DNA from: JBMTVN01 sp046047235
GTDB taxonomy: Bacteria > Verrucomicrobiota > Verrucomicrobiia > Limisphaerales > JAHDYP01
Assembly (NCBI GenBank): GCA_046047235.1
Contig: JBJOII010000083.1
Coordinates: forward strand, 1 to 20,291
Direction of reading: 5' to 3'
Length of the DNA: 20,291 nucleotides
The stretch's first letter is position 1; each line of letters starts with the position of its first letter. The position numbers and the translations under genes are program-made. The notes under the pieces are model-generated. The model saw nothing but the letters and a program-made list of their open reading frames with translations, searched no databases and was not told where the DNA came from. Shown piece by piece: positions 1-7,432 of this stretch.

Positions 1-2
1 AG

Positions 3-476
3 GCAGAAGGCAAACGAGATTTCAGCGAGCGTGGGGGTTGGTGGGTGGTGGGGCAGAGCATTTTGATGTTGGGGGCGGTGGTATTGGGGGTGACGCATGG
101 TGGGGGTTGGTTTTCGCCGGGTGGTTTTGTGTTAGGCTGGGGGTTGTTTGCGGTGGGTGGGGTAGCGGGGGTGTGGGGGGTGATTCAGTTGGGGGAGGCT
201 AGGACGGCGTTTCCGCGGCCGGTGGGTGGTGGGGCGCGTTTGGTGACTACTGGGGTTTACCGCTGGGTGCGGCATCCGTTGTATTTCGCTGTGTTGGCTG
301 CGTCGCTGGGCTGGGGATTGATTTGGGCGAGCTGGCCTTCGCTTGCGGTGTGTTTGGTGTTGGTGATTTTTTTGGATGCGAAGGCCCGGAGGGAGGAGCG
401 GTGGCTGGTGGAGCTGTATCCTGAGTATGGGGCGTATAGCCGGCGGGTGAAGCGGTTGGTTCCCGGGGTTTACTAG
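3..476 (+). CDS. Isoprenylcysteine carboxyl methyltransferase-like membrane protein (5' end outside window)
   Basis: This is a small integral membrane protein of the ICMT/PEMT-like methyltransferase superfamily, whose members methylate small or lipid substrates with SAM. The signature is near the C-terminus: a GVYRWVRHPLYFA segment followed by a helix and the motif DAKARREERWL...YPEYGAYSRRVKRLVP, the usual RHP and E-x-x-L-x-x-x-Y-x-x-Y family pattern. Three or four hydrophobic segments are visible. The reading frame is open to the left edge and reads KRDFSERGGWWVVGQ before the GTG at 45, which resembles the usual N-terminal end of the family, so the real start is probably upstream of the window. 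The GTG at 45 would give 143 residues. The substrate cannot be told from the sequence. The next gene starts 37 bases downstream on the same strand, so co-transcription is possible. Confidence 0.8.
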   Translation, partial: AEGKRDFSERGGWWVVGQSILMLGAVVLGVTHGGGWFSPGGFVLGWGLFAVGGVAGVWGVIQLGEARTAFPRPVGGGARLVTTGVYRWVRHPLYFAVLAASLGWGLIWASWPSLAVCLVLVIFLDAKARREERWLVELYPEYGAYSRRVKRLVPGVY

Positions 477-513
477 GCCTGCGGGGTGGGTGGGTTTTGT
501 TGAGTGTTGAAGT

Positions 514-1842
514 ATGGAACGGATTGTTACGGAAGTGTTCATTATTCTGGGCCTATTGGTCCTGAACGGGGTGTTTGCGATGACCGAGCTGGCGGTGGTA
601 TCGGCGCGGCGGGCGAGGTTGAAGCAGATGGCGGATGCTGGGGATGCGGGTGCGCGGGTGGCCTTGGAGCTGGCGTTGCAGCCGACGCGGTTTCTATCGA
701 CCGTTCAGGTTGGGATTACCTTGGTGGGGGTGCTTGCCGGGGCCTTTGGTGGTGCGACGTTGGCGGATGAGATTGCTGAAGCTTTCAAGAGAGTGACCTT
801 CTTGGAGCCGTATGCGGCTGGATTGGGTATTGGGGTGGTGGTATTGGGGATTACTTTTCTATCTTTGGTGTTTGGCGAGCTGGTGCCGAAGCGAGTGGCA
901 TTGAACAATCCGGAGGGGATTGCGCGGTTTATGTCGCGTCCGATGAACCGGTTGGCGGCGTTTGCGGGGCCGGTGGTGCGGGTGTTATCGGGCAGCACCG
1001 AGCTGGTATTGGGATGGTTGGGGGTGCGGGCGCGGGGTGAGCCGAGAGTGTCTAGGGACGAGGTGCGGGTGTTATTGGAGGAGGGTTTACAGCAGGGGGT
1101 ATTTGGCCGGGCGCAGACTGAGATGGTGGAGAGCGTGCTGGCGCTGGACCGGTTGCCGGTGCGGGAGATCATGACGCCGCGGCCGAAGATTATTTTTGTG
1201 AAGCTGGCGGATTCCCATGAATCCGTGTGGCACAAGATTGTGGTGAGTGGGCACTCGAATTTTCCGGTGTATGACGGCAACCGGGACAACGTGGTGGGGA
1301 TGGTTTCCGTGAAGGCGGTGTATGCGAATCTGGCGGCTGGTTTGGAGGTTTGTTTGGAGGATTTGATGACCAAGCCGCAAGTCGTACCTGCTACCCAGAC
1401 TGTGACGCAGCTTTTGGAGGTATTCCGGAGGACGGGGCGGCATGTGGCGATGGTGGCGGACGAGTTTGGCGGGATTGTAGGGATGGTGAGTCTGGTGGAT
1501 GTGCTGGAGGCGATAGCCGGGGATTTCCCTACGCAGGAGGAGCGGCTTCAGCCGAGGGCGCAGCAGCGTCCGGACAACAGCTGGCTGGTGGACGGTTTAC
1601 TGGAGCTGGAGGAACTGGAGGATGCGATACCGACCCTGCATTTACCGCCGGCGGTATCGAGGGCCTACGATACCGTAGCGGGTTTTGTGGTGGCCCAGCT
1701 GGGGCGTGTGCCGGCGGAGGGGGATGTTCTCGACTGGGAGGGGCATCGCTTTGAGGTAATCGACATGGACCGGCATCGGGTCGACAAATTGTTGGTGACC
1801 TTGATTCCTGCTGTTCCGCAAGGCTCGGGTGAGCCCGTTTAG
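514..1842 (+). CDS. CNNM/CBS-domain transporter-associated protein (CorC/HlyC, UPF0053 family)
   Basis: The 442-residue product has the complete architecture of the UPF0053 'hemolysin-like' family, now linked to Mg2+/Co2+ efflux or homeostasis in the inner membrane. Residues 1 to about 190 form the DUF21/CNNM transmembrane domain, with a first helix at 5-22 and the conserved GELVPKR at 121-127. Residues about 210-335 hold a CBS pair, the first introduced by VREIMTPRP and the second containing HVAMVADEFGGIVGMVSLVDVLE. Residues about 355-432 are the CorC_HlyC transporter-associated domain (DNSWLVDG...YDTVAGFV). Length and order are normal for the family. The ATG at 514 gives a first helix directly after MERIVTEV, which fits CNNM proteins. 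There is no strong ribosome-binding site. It ends 18 bases before the stop codon of a convergent gene, with no obvious terminator between them. The transported ion is inferred only from the family. Confidence 0.93.
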   Translation: MERIVTEVFIILGLLVLNGVFAMTELAVVSARRARLKQMADAGDAGARVALELALQPTRFLSTVQVGITLVGVLAGAFGGATLADEIAEAFKRVTFLEPYAAGLGIGVVVLGITFLSLVFGELVPKRVALNNPEGIARFMSRPMNRLAAFAGPVVRVLSGSTELVLGWLGVRARGEPRVSRDEVRVLLEEGLQQGVFGRAQTEMVESVLALDRLPVREIMTPRPKIIFVKLADSHESVWHKIVVSGHSNFPVYDGNRDNVVGMVSVKAVYANLAAGLEVCLEDLMTKPQVVPATQTVTQLLEVFRRTGRHVAMVADEFGGIVGMVSLVDVLEAIAGDFPTQEERLQPRAQQRPDNSWLVDGLLELEELEDAIPTLHLPPAVSRAYDTVAGFVVAQLGRVPAEGDVLDWEGHRFEVIDMDRHRVDKLLVTLIPAVPQGSGEPV

Positions 1843-1860
1843 GGGGGTGGATTCACGCGA

Positions 1861-3363
1861 TCATTCCATTTTTGAGTTGGCTGTTTGTTCGAAGGAGATG
1901 GCGACCAGGAATGGCGCGTATTGATTTGGGAGCGAGCTAAAGTCGATGGTGCTCACGGCGGTTTGGGGTTGGGGGTTAGTCCAGACGAAGTGGGAGAGCC
2001 CGACAGCGAGCCCGGCCGGGGAGAGTCCTTTCCAGCCGGTGTTGGGGTCAGGGATGGATTTGGGACGGTCCCAGCGGTGGATTTCGTAGCCTTGGCGGAG
2101 TTGCAATGCGTAGGCTTCGCCATTTTCCATGTGGATGGTGTAGTGGCCGATTTCGCGGCCTGGGGGGTCTAAATCCATTGCGGTTGCGTGGAGGAAGTGG
2201 AGACGTGAGCAGTGTTGGTGGAGGGGGATCGCGTTGACGAAGTCCGGGTAGGGCAGGAGCCAGGGTGAGCCGCAGGGTTTGGATAACTGGATGGCTCCGC
2301 GGATATCGTAGGTGATGTCATCCAAGACCTGGAGGCCTTGCGGGAGCAGAGAGAGGTTATGCTGGTCGAACACGTTCCTGCGCCAATCGGTGTTGAGCTT
2401 TGCGTTGTAGTAGGGGGACAGGTCTACACAGGTAACGGGGGTGAGCAGGTTGCGATGGGGGATATCCAGGTTGTGGGCGGACTGGCGACAGATCCCGGCG
2501 TTGACGGGGTCACCTTGCTGGAGGAAGAGGCTGGCTTGGTGGAGGAGAAGTTCGCCCTGGTCACGGAGGGGGAAGGGGTTGTTGTTGGCAGGCTGCTTTG
2601 GGGCGGACGAGTATACGTTGAGGGCTTCTTCGGGTTGCTGCAGTAATTCGAGTAGAGTGCCCCATTGGAGAAAGTATTTCGGTCGAGTGGCGCAGGAGCT
2701 TCCGGTTTGCAGCACGGCGAGGGCGGCTGCGAGGTCGCCCTTTTGCTGGAGGTAAGCGGCACGGGTAAGGATGCAGTTTTCGTTGGTTTTGTTGAGAGCC
2801 ATGGCACGTTGGGACATCCAGTCGGCTTCGAGGAGCCAGCGGGGGTCCTTTCGCATGGCGTGGGCTTCGAGAAGGTCCCGGGCAGTGAGGGCATACAGCA
2901 GGCTGTGATTGGGCCAGAGTGCGAGTGAGTCATCGAATCTTGAGAGGGTTTGATGGGCGGCGACGGTGCTTTCCGGACGCGGCATTTTCTCGGCATTGGG
3001 GTCAGGCAGGTGGTGGCTTGCTTCTCCGTTGCGTTGGGAGCGGTCGGCGAGGAAGTTTTTCAGCGAGCGCAGCAGGAAGTTTCTGAAGCGACCGCGTTCG
3101 GGGGCCCATTTGGCTACGGCGTTATTTTCAAGCAGGTGGAGGAAGAAGGCTTGAGTCAGGTCCTGGGCATCGCGGGCTGGGTAGCCGTTGTGTCGGATGA
3201 ACGAGTAGATGGGGGTCCAATAGGCTTGGCAGACGCGGTTTAGGGCGAGTTCACCAGTGGGTGAGGAGACTTGCCTGGCGGCGATCAGTTCATGGTGGAG
3301 CGTGGTGGGGAAGCCGTGCTGTGCGGTATGCCTGTAAGTCGCATCGCCGGGTAGGGTGCTCAT
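1861..3363 (-). CDS. ECF sigma region-2 fused to a helical-repeat segment and a C-terminal beta domain (no visible region 4)
   Basis: From the ATG at 3363 the product is 500 residues. Residues 18-112 match sigma-70 region 2 of the ECF type common in Verrucomicrobia and Planctomycetes: FPTTLHHELIAAR, then RVCQAYWTPIYSFIRHNGYPARDAQDLTQAFF, then FRNFLLRSLKNFLADRSQR. A normal member would follow this with region 4, the helix-turn-helix that reads the -35 box. I cannot see one. Residues about 140-305 instead look like TPR-type helical repeats (LEADWMSQRAMALNKTNENCILTRAAYLQQKGDLAAALAVLQ and so on). Residues about 328-500 contain a beta-rich module with LPQGLQVLDDITYDIRGAIQL and CSRLHFLHATAMD, which I recognise from other verrucomicrobial proteins but cannot name. 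The frame extends to an ATG at 3537, but those extra 58 residues are low-complexity and a promoter-like site lies inside them, so 3363 is preferred. Function may be regulatory or protein-binding; true sigma activity is uncertain. Confidence 0.75.
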   Translation of the reverse strand: MSTLPGDATYRHTAQHGFPTTLHHELIAARQVSSPTGELALNRVCQAYWTPIYSFIRHNGYPARDAQDLTQAFFLHLLENNAVAKWAPERGRFRNFLLRSLKNFLADRSQRNGEASHHLPDPNAEKMPRPESTVAAHQTLSRFDDSLALWPNHSLLYALTARDLLEAHAMRKDPRWLLEADWMSQRAMALNKTNENCILTRAAYLQQKGDLAAALAVLQTGSSCATRPKYFLQWGTLLELLQQPEEALNVYSSAPKQPANNNPFPLRDQGELLLHQASLFLQQGDPVNAGICRQSAHNLDIPHRNLLTPVTCVDLSPYYNAKLNTDWRRNVFDQHNLSLLPQGLQVLDDITYDIRGAIQLSKPCGSPWLLPYPDFVNAIPLHQHCSRLHFLHATAMDLDPPGREIGHYTIHMENGEAYALQLRQGYEIHRWDRPKSIPDPNTGWKGLSPAGLAVGLSHFVWTNPQPQTAVSTIDFSSLPNQYAPFLVAISFEQTANSKME

Positions 3364-3471
3364 CGCGTCGCCTTGCTGCTCTGCAGTGAGTTGCGCGGTG
3401 GGCGGGGTTTCAGGTGCGACTCGCGGAGGTGAACAAAGGTGAGGCGGGTTCCGCCGCAACGCGTAGGGGTA

Positions 3472-3500
3472 CCTATACTGTATCCCTTTGCTATTCGCAA
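3472..3500 (-). promoter_or_regulatory. Candidate sigma-70-type promoter for the sigma-fusion gene
   Basis: On the minus strand TTGCGA (3500-3495) is separated by exactly 17 bases from TATAGG (3477-3472). This would start transcription near 3465, about 100 bases before the ATG at 3363 and downstream of the alternative ATG at 3537. It is a match to consensus by eye only. It supports the shorter start of the gene. Confidence 0.4.
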
Positions 3501-3569
3501 CCTGCTGGGAAGATTGGTGCTGTGGGTGTGAGTGCATGGGGCCCGGGTCTGGCTGGCACAGAGTGGGCC

Positions 3570-3603
3570 AACTCTCCCTCCGTTCCTCCTTGGAGGGAGA
3601 GTT
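3570..3603 (-). terminator. Perfect 12-bp inverted repeat downstream of the FG-GAP gene, possible transcription terminator
   Basis: AACTCTCCCTCC (3570-3581) pairs perfectly with GGAGGGAGAGTT (3592-3603) around a 10-base loop. It lies about 100 bases after the stop of the FG-GAP gene and before the promoter-like site of the next minus-strand gene, which is where a terminator would be expected. Neither side has a U-run, so it is not a textbook intrinsic terminator. It could also be an mRNA-stabilising hairpin or an operator. Confidence 0.45.
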
Positions 3604-3705
3604 GCTGGGGGTAGGGTTTCAACTGCTCATGATGAGCCTGCGCTTGTGGGTTTCTCTTGTTGAAGAGTGCATCGCGTCGGTGTTCCGTGGGTTATCCCGA
3701 GAATG

Positions 3706-6309
3706 TCAGCGTGCGACGACACGGTAGAAGCAGCTGGCTTTATCCGTGGGTTCAGGGTCTTGGAAACTGAGGGTTCCGGTGGTGTTGGTAATGGTGTCGA
3801 TGACGGTCCAATTGACCAGGTCTGGAGAGCATTCGATATCGAAGGACTGGTCCTGCCAGCAGCAGATGTCGATTTGTCCGGCTATGAGGGGAACGATTTG
3901 GGGTGTTTCCGTGATCGTGATGATTTCGTTGGCGGGCAGGTTTTCGAGGCATTGGACGATGCCGGAGGGCCATTCGATCTGGAGTTGCGCGATGAGATTG
4001 GCGTCACCGAGTCCGAAGTGGGCGCGGAGATCGTTTTGGTAACGGTTTCCGCCGTCGACGACGCGGGTTTGGCAGGTAGGCTTGCCGTTGATGGTGGCTT
4101 TGGCGTGGATTTTGGCGCCGATGGCGGAGCGGTTGGAGGCGGTGCCGACGAGTTGGATGAGGCTCCAGTGGTTCTGGTTACCGTTGTTGAAGAACACCCG
4201 ATCCTTTAGTCCGCTGTGGGTGCTCAGGAACAGGTCCTGCGAACCGTTGTTGTCGGCGTCTGCCCAGGCGCAACCGGCGATTCGGCCCAGTTCGCCTGTT
4301 AGGCTGGCAAGGGATGTTTCGCTGAACGCTCCCTCGCCGTTGTTAGTAAAGAGCTGGCAGGTGGTGTTGTTGTTTTGTCCGCGTGCGACGAAGAGATCCA
4401 GATCGCCGTCGTTGTCGTAATCCGCCCACATGCCGCAGGACGATTCGGAGAAACCGCCCAAGGGGGTGGCTGTCCAGGTGCCATCTCCCTTGTTATGCAG
4501 GAGCTGGCCGGGGGCGTTATAAAACGCGATGTAGGCATCGAGGCGCTGGTCGTTGTCGATGTCTGCGAAGGAAGGCGTTACGCTCAGTCCGAGCATGCGT
4601 GGCAGGGTTTCGGAGATCTCCTGGAACTGGCGGTTTCCGAGGTTTTCAACGAGGAAGGCCTGGTTGCCGGTGAACAGGGCGTCTAAATCGCCATCGTTAT
4701 CCATGTCGAACAGGGCTCCGGCCTGGTGGTTGGCGCGGATGGCGGTGAGCGGGTCCGGACCGAGTCGGGTGAACTGCAGGTTTCCTTCGTTAAAGAACAG
4801 CGCGTTCTTGAGGTTCCAGCCATTGTCGATCCAGGCGTTCGCGACGAGCAGGTCGAGTTGACCATTGCGGTCGACGTCGCCACAGACGGGTGTTCCGTAG
4901 AGGTCCCCGGTTGCGAAGGGGGTGGCTTCGACGAAGCGTTGGCCATCGACGTTCAGCCAGAGCACCGAGTGAGAATCTCCGTTGGGGGGATTGTCTGTGA
5001 CGAAGACATCGAGAGTCCCGTTGTTGTCGATATCGGCCCAGACGGCATTCATCCAGTTGCCGAGGCGGCTGGCGATTTCGCCGACTTCCGGCTCTTCCAT
5101 CAACGTGAAGGATCTGTCCTTGTTGTTCCGGTAGAGCTGGCATGCCTGCCGGGAGGTCCAGGTGCCTTTGGCGAGCAGCAAGTCCGGGTATCCGTCTCCG
5201 TTGTAGTCGCCCCAGGCACAGCCCCAGGAGGCGGCTATGTCACCCATTTCGAGACGAGTGAACCGGTCATCCACCTCGACCGTAGCGGTGTCGCTGGTGA
5301 CCGAGTTGTTGCTATTGTTGGAGGCGACGAGTCGATACGTGCCGCTATGAGAGGGCAGTGCATAGGGGATTACGAGTTCGGGGTTTGTGGCGTTGGGGAC
5401 ATCTGTGAACTCGCCATTGGGGGGTTGGTGTTGCCATTGCATGACTGCACCGCGAGCGGACGCTGCTATGCGCAGTTTGGCACCTTGGCTGAGAGATTGG
5501 GATGCCGGGTTGGGTTGGGAGAGAATCACCGGGGTTGGGCTCTGGATGGTGAGAGTCAGTATGGATGGGTTCCCCACGCCGCCTGCTGAAGCGTTCTTTA
5601 GCTCAAGTTGCAGGCTCTTGTCCGGGTCGATCACCCCGTCGTTGAGGATGGTGACAGGGATGTTTTGCCAGGTTACCCCTGGTTCGAAGAGCAGCGTGCC
5701 ATTGACAGCTTCGTAATCGGAGCCGGCTACTGCTGTGACGTCGCGTGAAGCGTATTCGACTGTGCTGGAGGAGGCTCCGTCATCTCCCCGTTCTACGACC
5801 ACGAGGATCGTGCCGATATCCTCGACAGTTCGGACTGTGGATGCGGCGAAGGCTGGTCCGGTGTCATTGTCATTGATGATCACCCTGAGGGTTGTTTGGG
5901 TGCCCAATGTTGCGGTGGGTGAGGGGGAGGAGAGGGAGACCGTGAATGTCTCGGCCTTTTCGACGAGGCCATCATTCTGGATGGGGACATGGACGATGGC
6001 TCGGGTTTGGCCCGGGCTAAAAGTCACGACAAGGGACACCGGGGTATAGTCGAGGCCTGAGGTTGTGTTGATGTCGGCGGTGGAAGCGGTCACGGAGACC
6101 TCGGTCTCGGCATCGCCGGTTCGGGAGAGAGTGACCGTGGCGTGTTCTGCGGTTTCGGGGATGCTGTAGCGGGGTGGGGTTGTGATTTCGATGATGCTCC
6201 CGGCCGTTGCGAGCTGGAGGCAGAGGGCGAGGCAGCCCAGAGCGAGGTGGAGGGCTAGGGACGGCTGAGCGGTGCAACTTGCGGTGAGTGGGATGTTTGG
6301 GTTCTTCAT
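3706..6309 (-). CDS. Secreted Calx-beta / Ig-like / FG-GAP (VCBS) / ASPIC-UnbV repeat protein
   Basis: From the ATG at 6309 the product is 867 residues and opens with a Sec signal peptide (hydrophobic core about 17-35, likely cleavage after ATAG). Next come two Calx-beta domains (about 39-150 and 157-256, each with the acidic DND or ND-G motifs), an Ig-like domain (about 258-347, ending HSGTYRLVASN), and seven FG-GAP/VCBS repeats (about 350-710). The seven calcium-loop motifs start near residues 367, 425, 477, 535, 583, 630 and 683 (for example DYNGDGYPD, DMDNDGDLD, DADNNGSQD) and suggest a seven-bladed propeller. An ASPIC/UnbV domain follows (about 712-800, with VDGGNRYQNDLRAHFGLG), then a small C-terminal beta module ending SCFYRVVAR. 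The frame continues to an ATG at 6417, but the added residues are basic and hide the signal peptide, so 6309 is preferred. It is probably extracellular or surface-located and may bind ligands; no catalytic site is seen. Confidence 0.9.
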   Translation of the reverse strand: MKNPNIPLTASCTAQPSLALHLALGCLALCLQLATAGSIIEITTPPRYSIPETAEHATVTLSRTGDAETEVSVTASTADINTTSGLDYTPVSLVVTFSPGQTRAIVHVPIQNDGLVEKAETFTVSLSSPSPTATLGTQTTLRVIINDNDTGPAFAASTVRTVEDIGTILVVVERGDDGASSSTVEYASRDVTAVAGSDYEAVNGTLLFEPGVTWQNIPVTILNDGVIDPDKSLQLELKNASAGGVGNPSILTLTIQSPTPVILSQPNPASQSLSQGAKLRIAASARGAVMQWQHQPPNGEFTDVPNATNPELVIPYALPSHSGTYRLVASNNSNNSVTSDTATVEVDDRFTRLEMGDIAASWGCAWGDYNGDGYPDLLLAKGTWTSRQACQLYRNNKDRSFTLMEEPEVGEIASRLGNWMNAVWADIDNNGTLDVFVTDNPPNGDSHSVLWLNVDGQRFVEATPFATGDLYGTPVCGDVDRNGQLDLLVANAWIDNGWNLKNALFFNEGNLQFTRLGPDPLTAIRANHQAGALFDMDNDGDLDALFTGNQAFLVENLGNRQFQEISETLPRMLGLSVTPSFADIDNDQRLDAYIAFYNAPGQLLHNKGDGTWTATPLGGFSESSCGMWADYDNDGDLDLFVARGQNNNTTCQLFTNNGEGAFSETSLASLTGELGRIAGCAWADADNNGSQDLFLSTHSGLKDRVFFNNGNQNHWSLIQLVGTASNRSAIGAKIHAKATINGKPTCQTRVVDGGNRYQNDLRAHFGLGDANLIAQLQIEWPSGIVQCLENLPANEIITITETPQIVPLIAGQIDICCWQDQSFDIECSPDLVNWTVIDTITNTTGTLSFQDPEPTDKASCFYRVVAR

Positions 6310-6742
6310 AGCATCAGGGGTTTGGGTTTGAGTTCCGCGGGGCTGTGCGAAGCGTGGTGAGCTACGCACGGAGGAGAGTGTTCTCCTTGCGGGTCTCTTG
6401 AGTCGTATTGGTTCCATCGAGCTACTACGTGAGGATGCGGGAATTCATTACAGGTTAAGTGTGGAGATGTTTGCTGGCGTCGGCCGCCCCCGCAGGCTGG
6501 TCGAGGGGCTTTTCGGCATATCTGGGATCCGTGTGATGGGGGTGTTGGCGTACGGATTATCGAGACAGGTGTCCCGATAATCCGTAAGGCTCTTATGCGT
6601 GAAAGTGGGAGTCGGTGGGATTGTTGGCCGGTGTTGTGTTCGTGTGGGATAGGCGCTGTTCGCTTATGCGACGTGGGGGTGTATTCGTCCAATCAATCGT
6701 GGCATTAGGTTTAACGATTTTGGGTTTGGGGTTGGTGAGGGC
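6310..6742. other. Divergent intergenic region between the FG-GAP gene and the ynbA-like gene
   Basis: These 433 bases separate two divergently read genes, so promoters for both should lie here, but I could not find a -35/-10 pair I trust on either strand. The clear structure is the inverted repeat at 6552-6585. The octamer CTTATGCG occurs twice (6591-6598 and 6663-6670). A minus-strand frame from 6692 overlaps the FG-GAP start but has the composition of noncoding C-rich DNA and no recognisable motif. Confidence 0.55.
6552..6585. repeat. Near-perfect inverted repeat (ACGGATTATCG ... CGATAATCCGT)
   Basis: The 11-base arms at 6552-6562 and 6575-6585 are exact reverse complements. Inside, GACA (6564-6567) and TGTC (6570-6573) continue the pairing after a single A/C mismatch, leaving a tiny loop. 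The arms are AT-richer than the surrounding DNA. No gene ends here, so a terminator is unlikely. An operator in the divergent promoter region, or a copy of a dispersed palindromic repeat, fits better. Confidence 0.75.
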
Positions 6743-7432
6743 ATGGTCTTTGGCATGAGAGAGGCAGGAACCGAAGTTCAGTCGCACGGCGAGGGGAGGC
6801 GTAGAATCTCTTCCATCGCGGTGCCATCGATTTACGAATTGAAGCCGCGTTTTCAGCAATTGCTGCGGCCGTGTGTGGGAAGGCTGGCGCGATTTGGAGT
6901 GACGGCCAATCAGGTGACCTTAGCGGCGATGTTGATGTCGTTGGCTGTTGGCGGCGTGGTAGCGATGTGGCCGGGCAGGGTATGGCTGTTGTTGTTAATG
7001 CCTGTGACTTTATTTGTGCGGATGGCGTTGAATGCTGTGGACGGCATGTTGGCGCGGGAGCACGGGATGCAGAGCCGGCTTGGGGCGGTCTTGAACGAGC
7101 TGGGGGATGTTATTTCGGATGTGGCGTTGTATTTGCCGTTGGCGCGGTTTGCCGGGGTGGATGCGGGCTGGGTGGTGGTTGTGGTGTTGTTGGGGGTGCT
7201 GGCCGAGATGGCCGGGGTAGTGGCTTTGCAGGTGGGTTCGGCGAGGCGTTATGAGGGTCCGATGGGCAAGAGTGATCGCGCGTTTGTGATGGGTTTACTG
7301 GCTTGCCTGTTGGGGTGTGGGGTTGTGGGTGGTGCGTGGGTGACGGCTTATCTTGTGGTGGTGTCGGGGTTGGCGCTGTGGACCGTGGTGCGTCGGTGCA
7401 GGGCTGCGTTGAACGAAGGAGGTGCGCGATGA
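6743..7432 (+). CDS. ynbA: YnbA-like CDP-alcohol phosphatidyltransferase
   Basis: This 229-residue inner-membrane protein belongs to the CDP-alcohol phosphatidyltransferase family, which joins a CDP-activated lipid to an alcohol. It strongly resembles E. coli YnbA as I remember it: SIYELKPRFQQLLRP near 29-43, NQVTLAA, RMALNAVDGMLARE, LGDVISD and GPMGKSDRA. The usual catalytic motif is D-x2-D-G-x2-A-R-x8-G-x3-D-x3-D. Here its first and third Asp are Asn (N97 and N118), while D100, G101, A104, R105, G114 and D122 are kept. I believe E. coli YnbA shares this, so it is probably a subfamily trait rather than decay. The ATG at 6743 has GGTGAGGGC just upstream; it gives about 28 residues more than E. 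coli, and GTG 6821 is an alternative. Its stop overlaps the next start as ATGA. The lipid made is unknown. Confidence 0.88.
   Translation: MVFGMREAGTEVQSHGEGRRRISSIAVPSIYELKPRFQQLLRPCVGRLARFGVTANQVTLAAMLMSLAVGGVVAMWPGRVWLLLLMPVTLFVRMALNAVDGMLAREHGMQSRLGAVLNELGDVISDVALYLPLARFAGVDAGWVVVVVLLGVLAEMAGVVALQVGSARRYEGPMGKSDRAFVMGLLACLLGCGVVGGAWVTAYLVVVSGLALWTVVRRCRAALNEGGAR
7416..7423 (+). promoter_or_regulatory. Consensus ribosome-binding site for ynbB
   Basis: AAGGAGGT, a full match to the anti-Shine-Dalgarno sequence, sits five bases before the ATG at 7429. It settles the start of ynbB, whose frame is open much further upstream. It is also much stronger than the sites before other genes here. Confidence 0.8.

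Larger units (their letters stand above)
3364..3705. other. Intergenic region between the FG-GAP gene and the sigma-fusion gene
   Basis: These 342 bases hold no convincing gene. They contain the promoter-like pair at 3472-3500, the long inverted repeat at 3570-3603, a short perfect palindrome GCTCAT-G-ATGAGC at 3625-3637, and a 5-bp hairpin CTCTT-GTTG-AAGAG at 3654-3667. The minus-strand frame of the sigma-fusion gene stays open to 3537, so the right boundary of that gene is not absolute. Confidence 0.6.

Noticed and set aside
705..1373. Minus-strand open frame of 222 codons opposite the CNNM/CBS gene
   Set aside because: It is rich in Thr, Ser, Pro and Asn with no motif, and the opposite strand encodes a full-length family protein.
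3364..3537. 58-residue N-terminal extension of the sigma-fusion protein
   Set aside because: It has low complexity, no similarity to sigma N-termini, and a promoter-like pair lies within it. It is retained as a possibility only.
3654..3667. 5-bp hairpin CTCTT-GTTG-AAGAG after the FG-GAP stop codon
   Set aside because: The stem is too short and lacks a following U-run, so it was not called as a terminator.
4726..5589. Plus-strand open frame of 287 codons opposite the FG-GAP gene
   Set aside because: The minus-strand frame holds the regular calcium-loop repeats, and the plus frame is its shadow.
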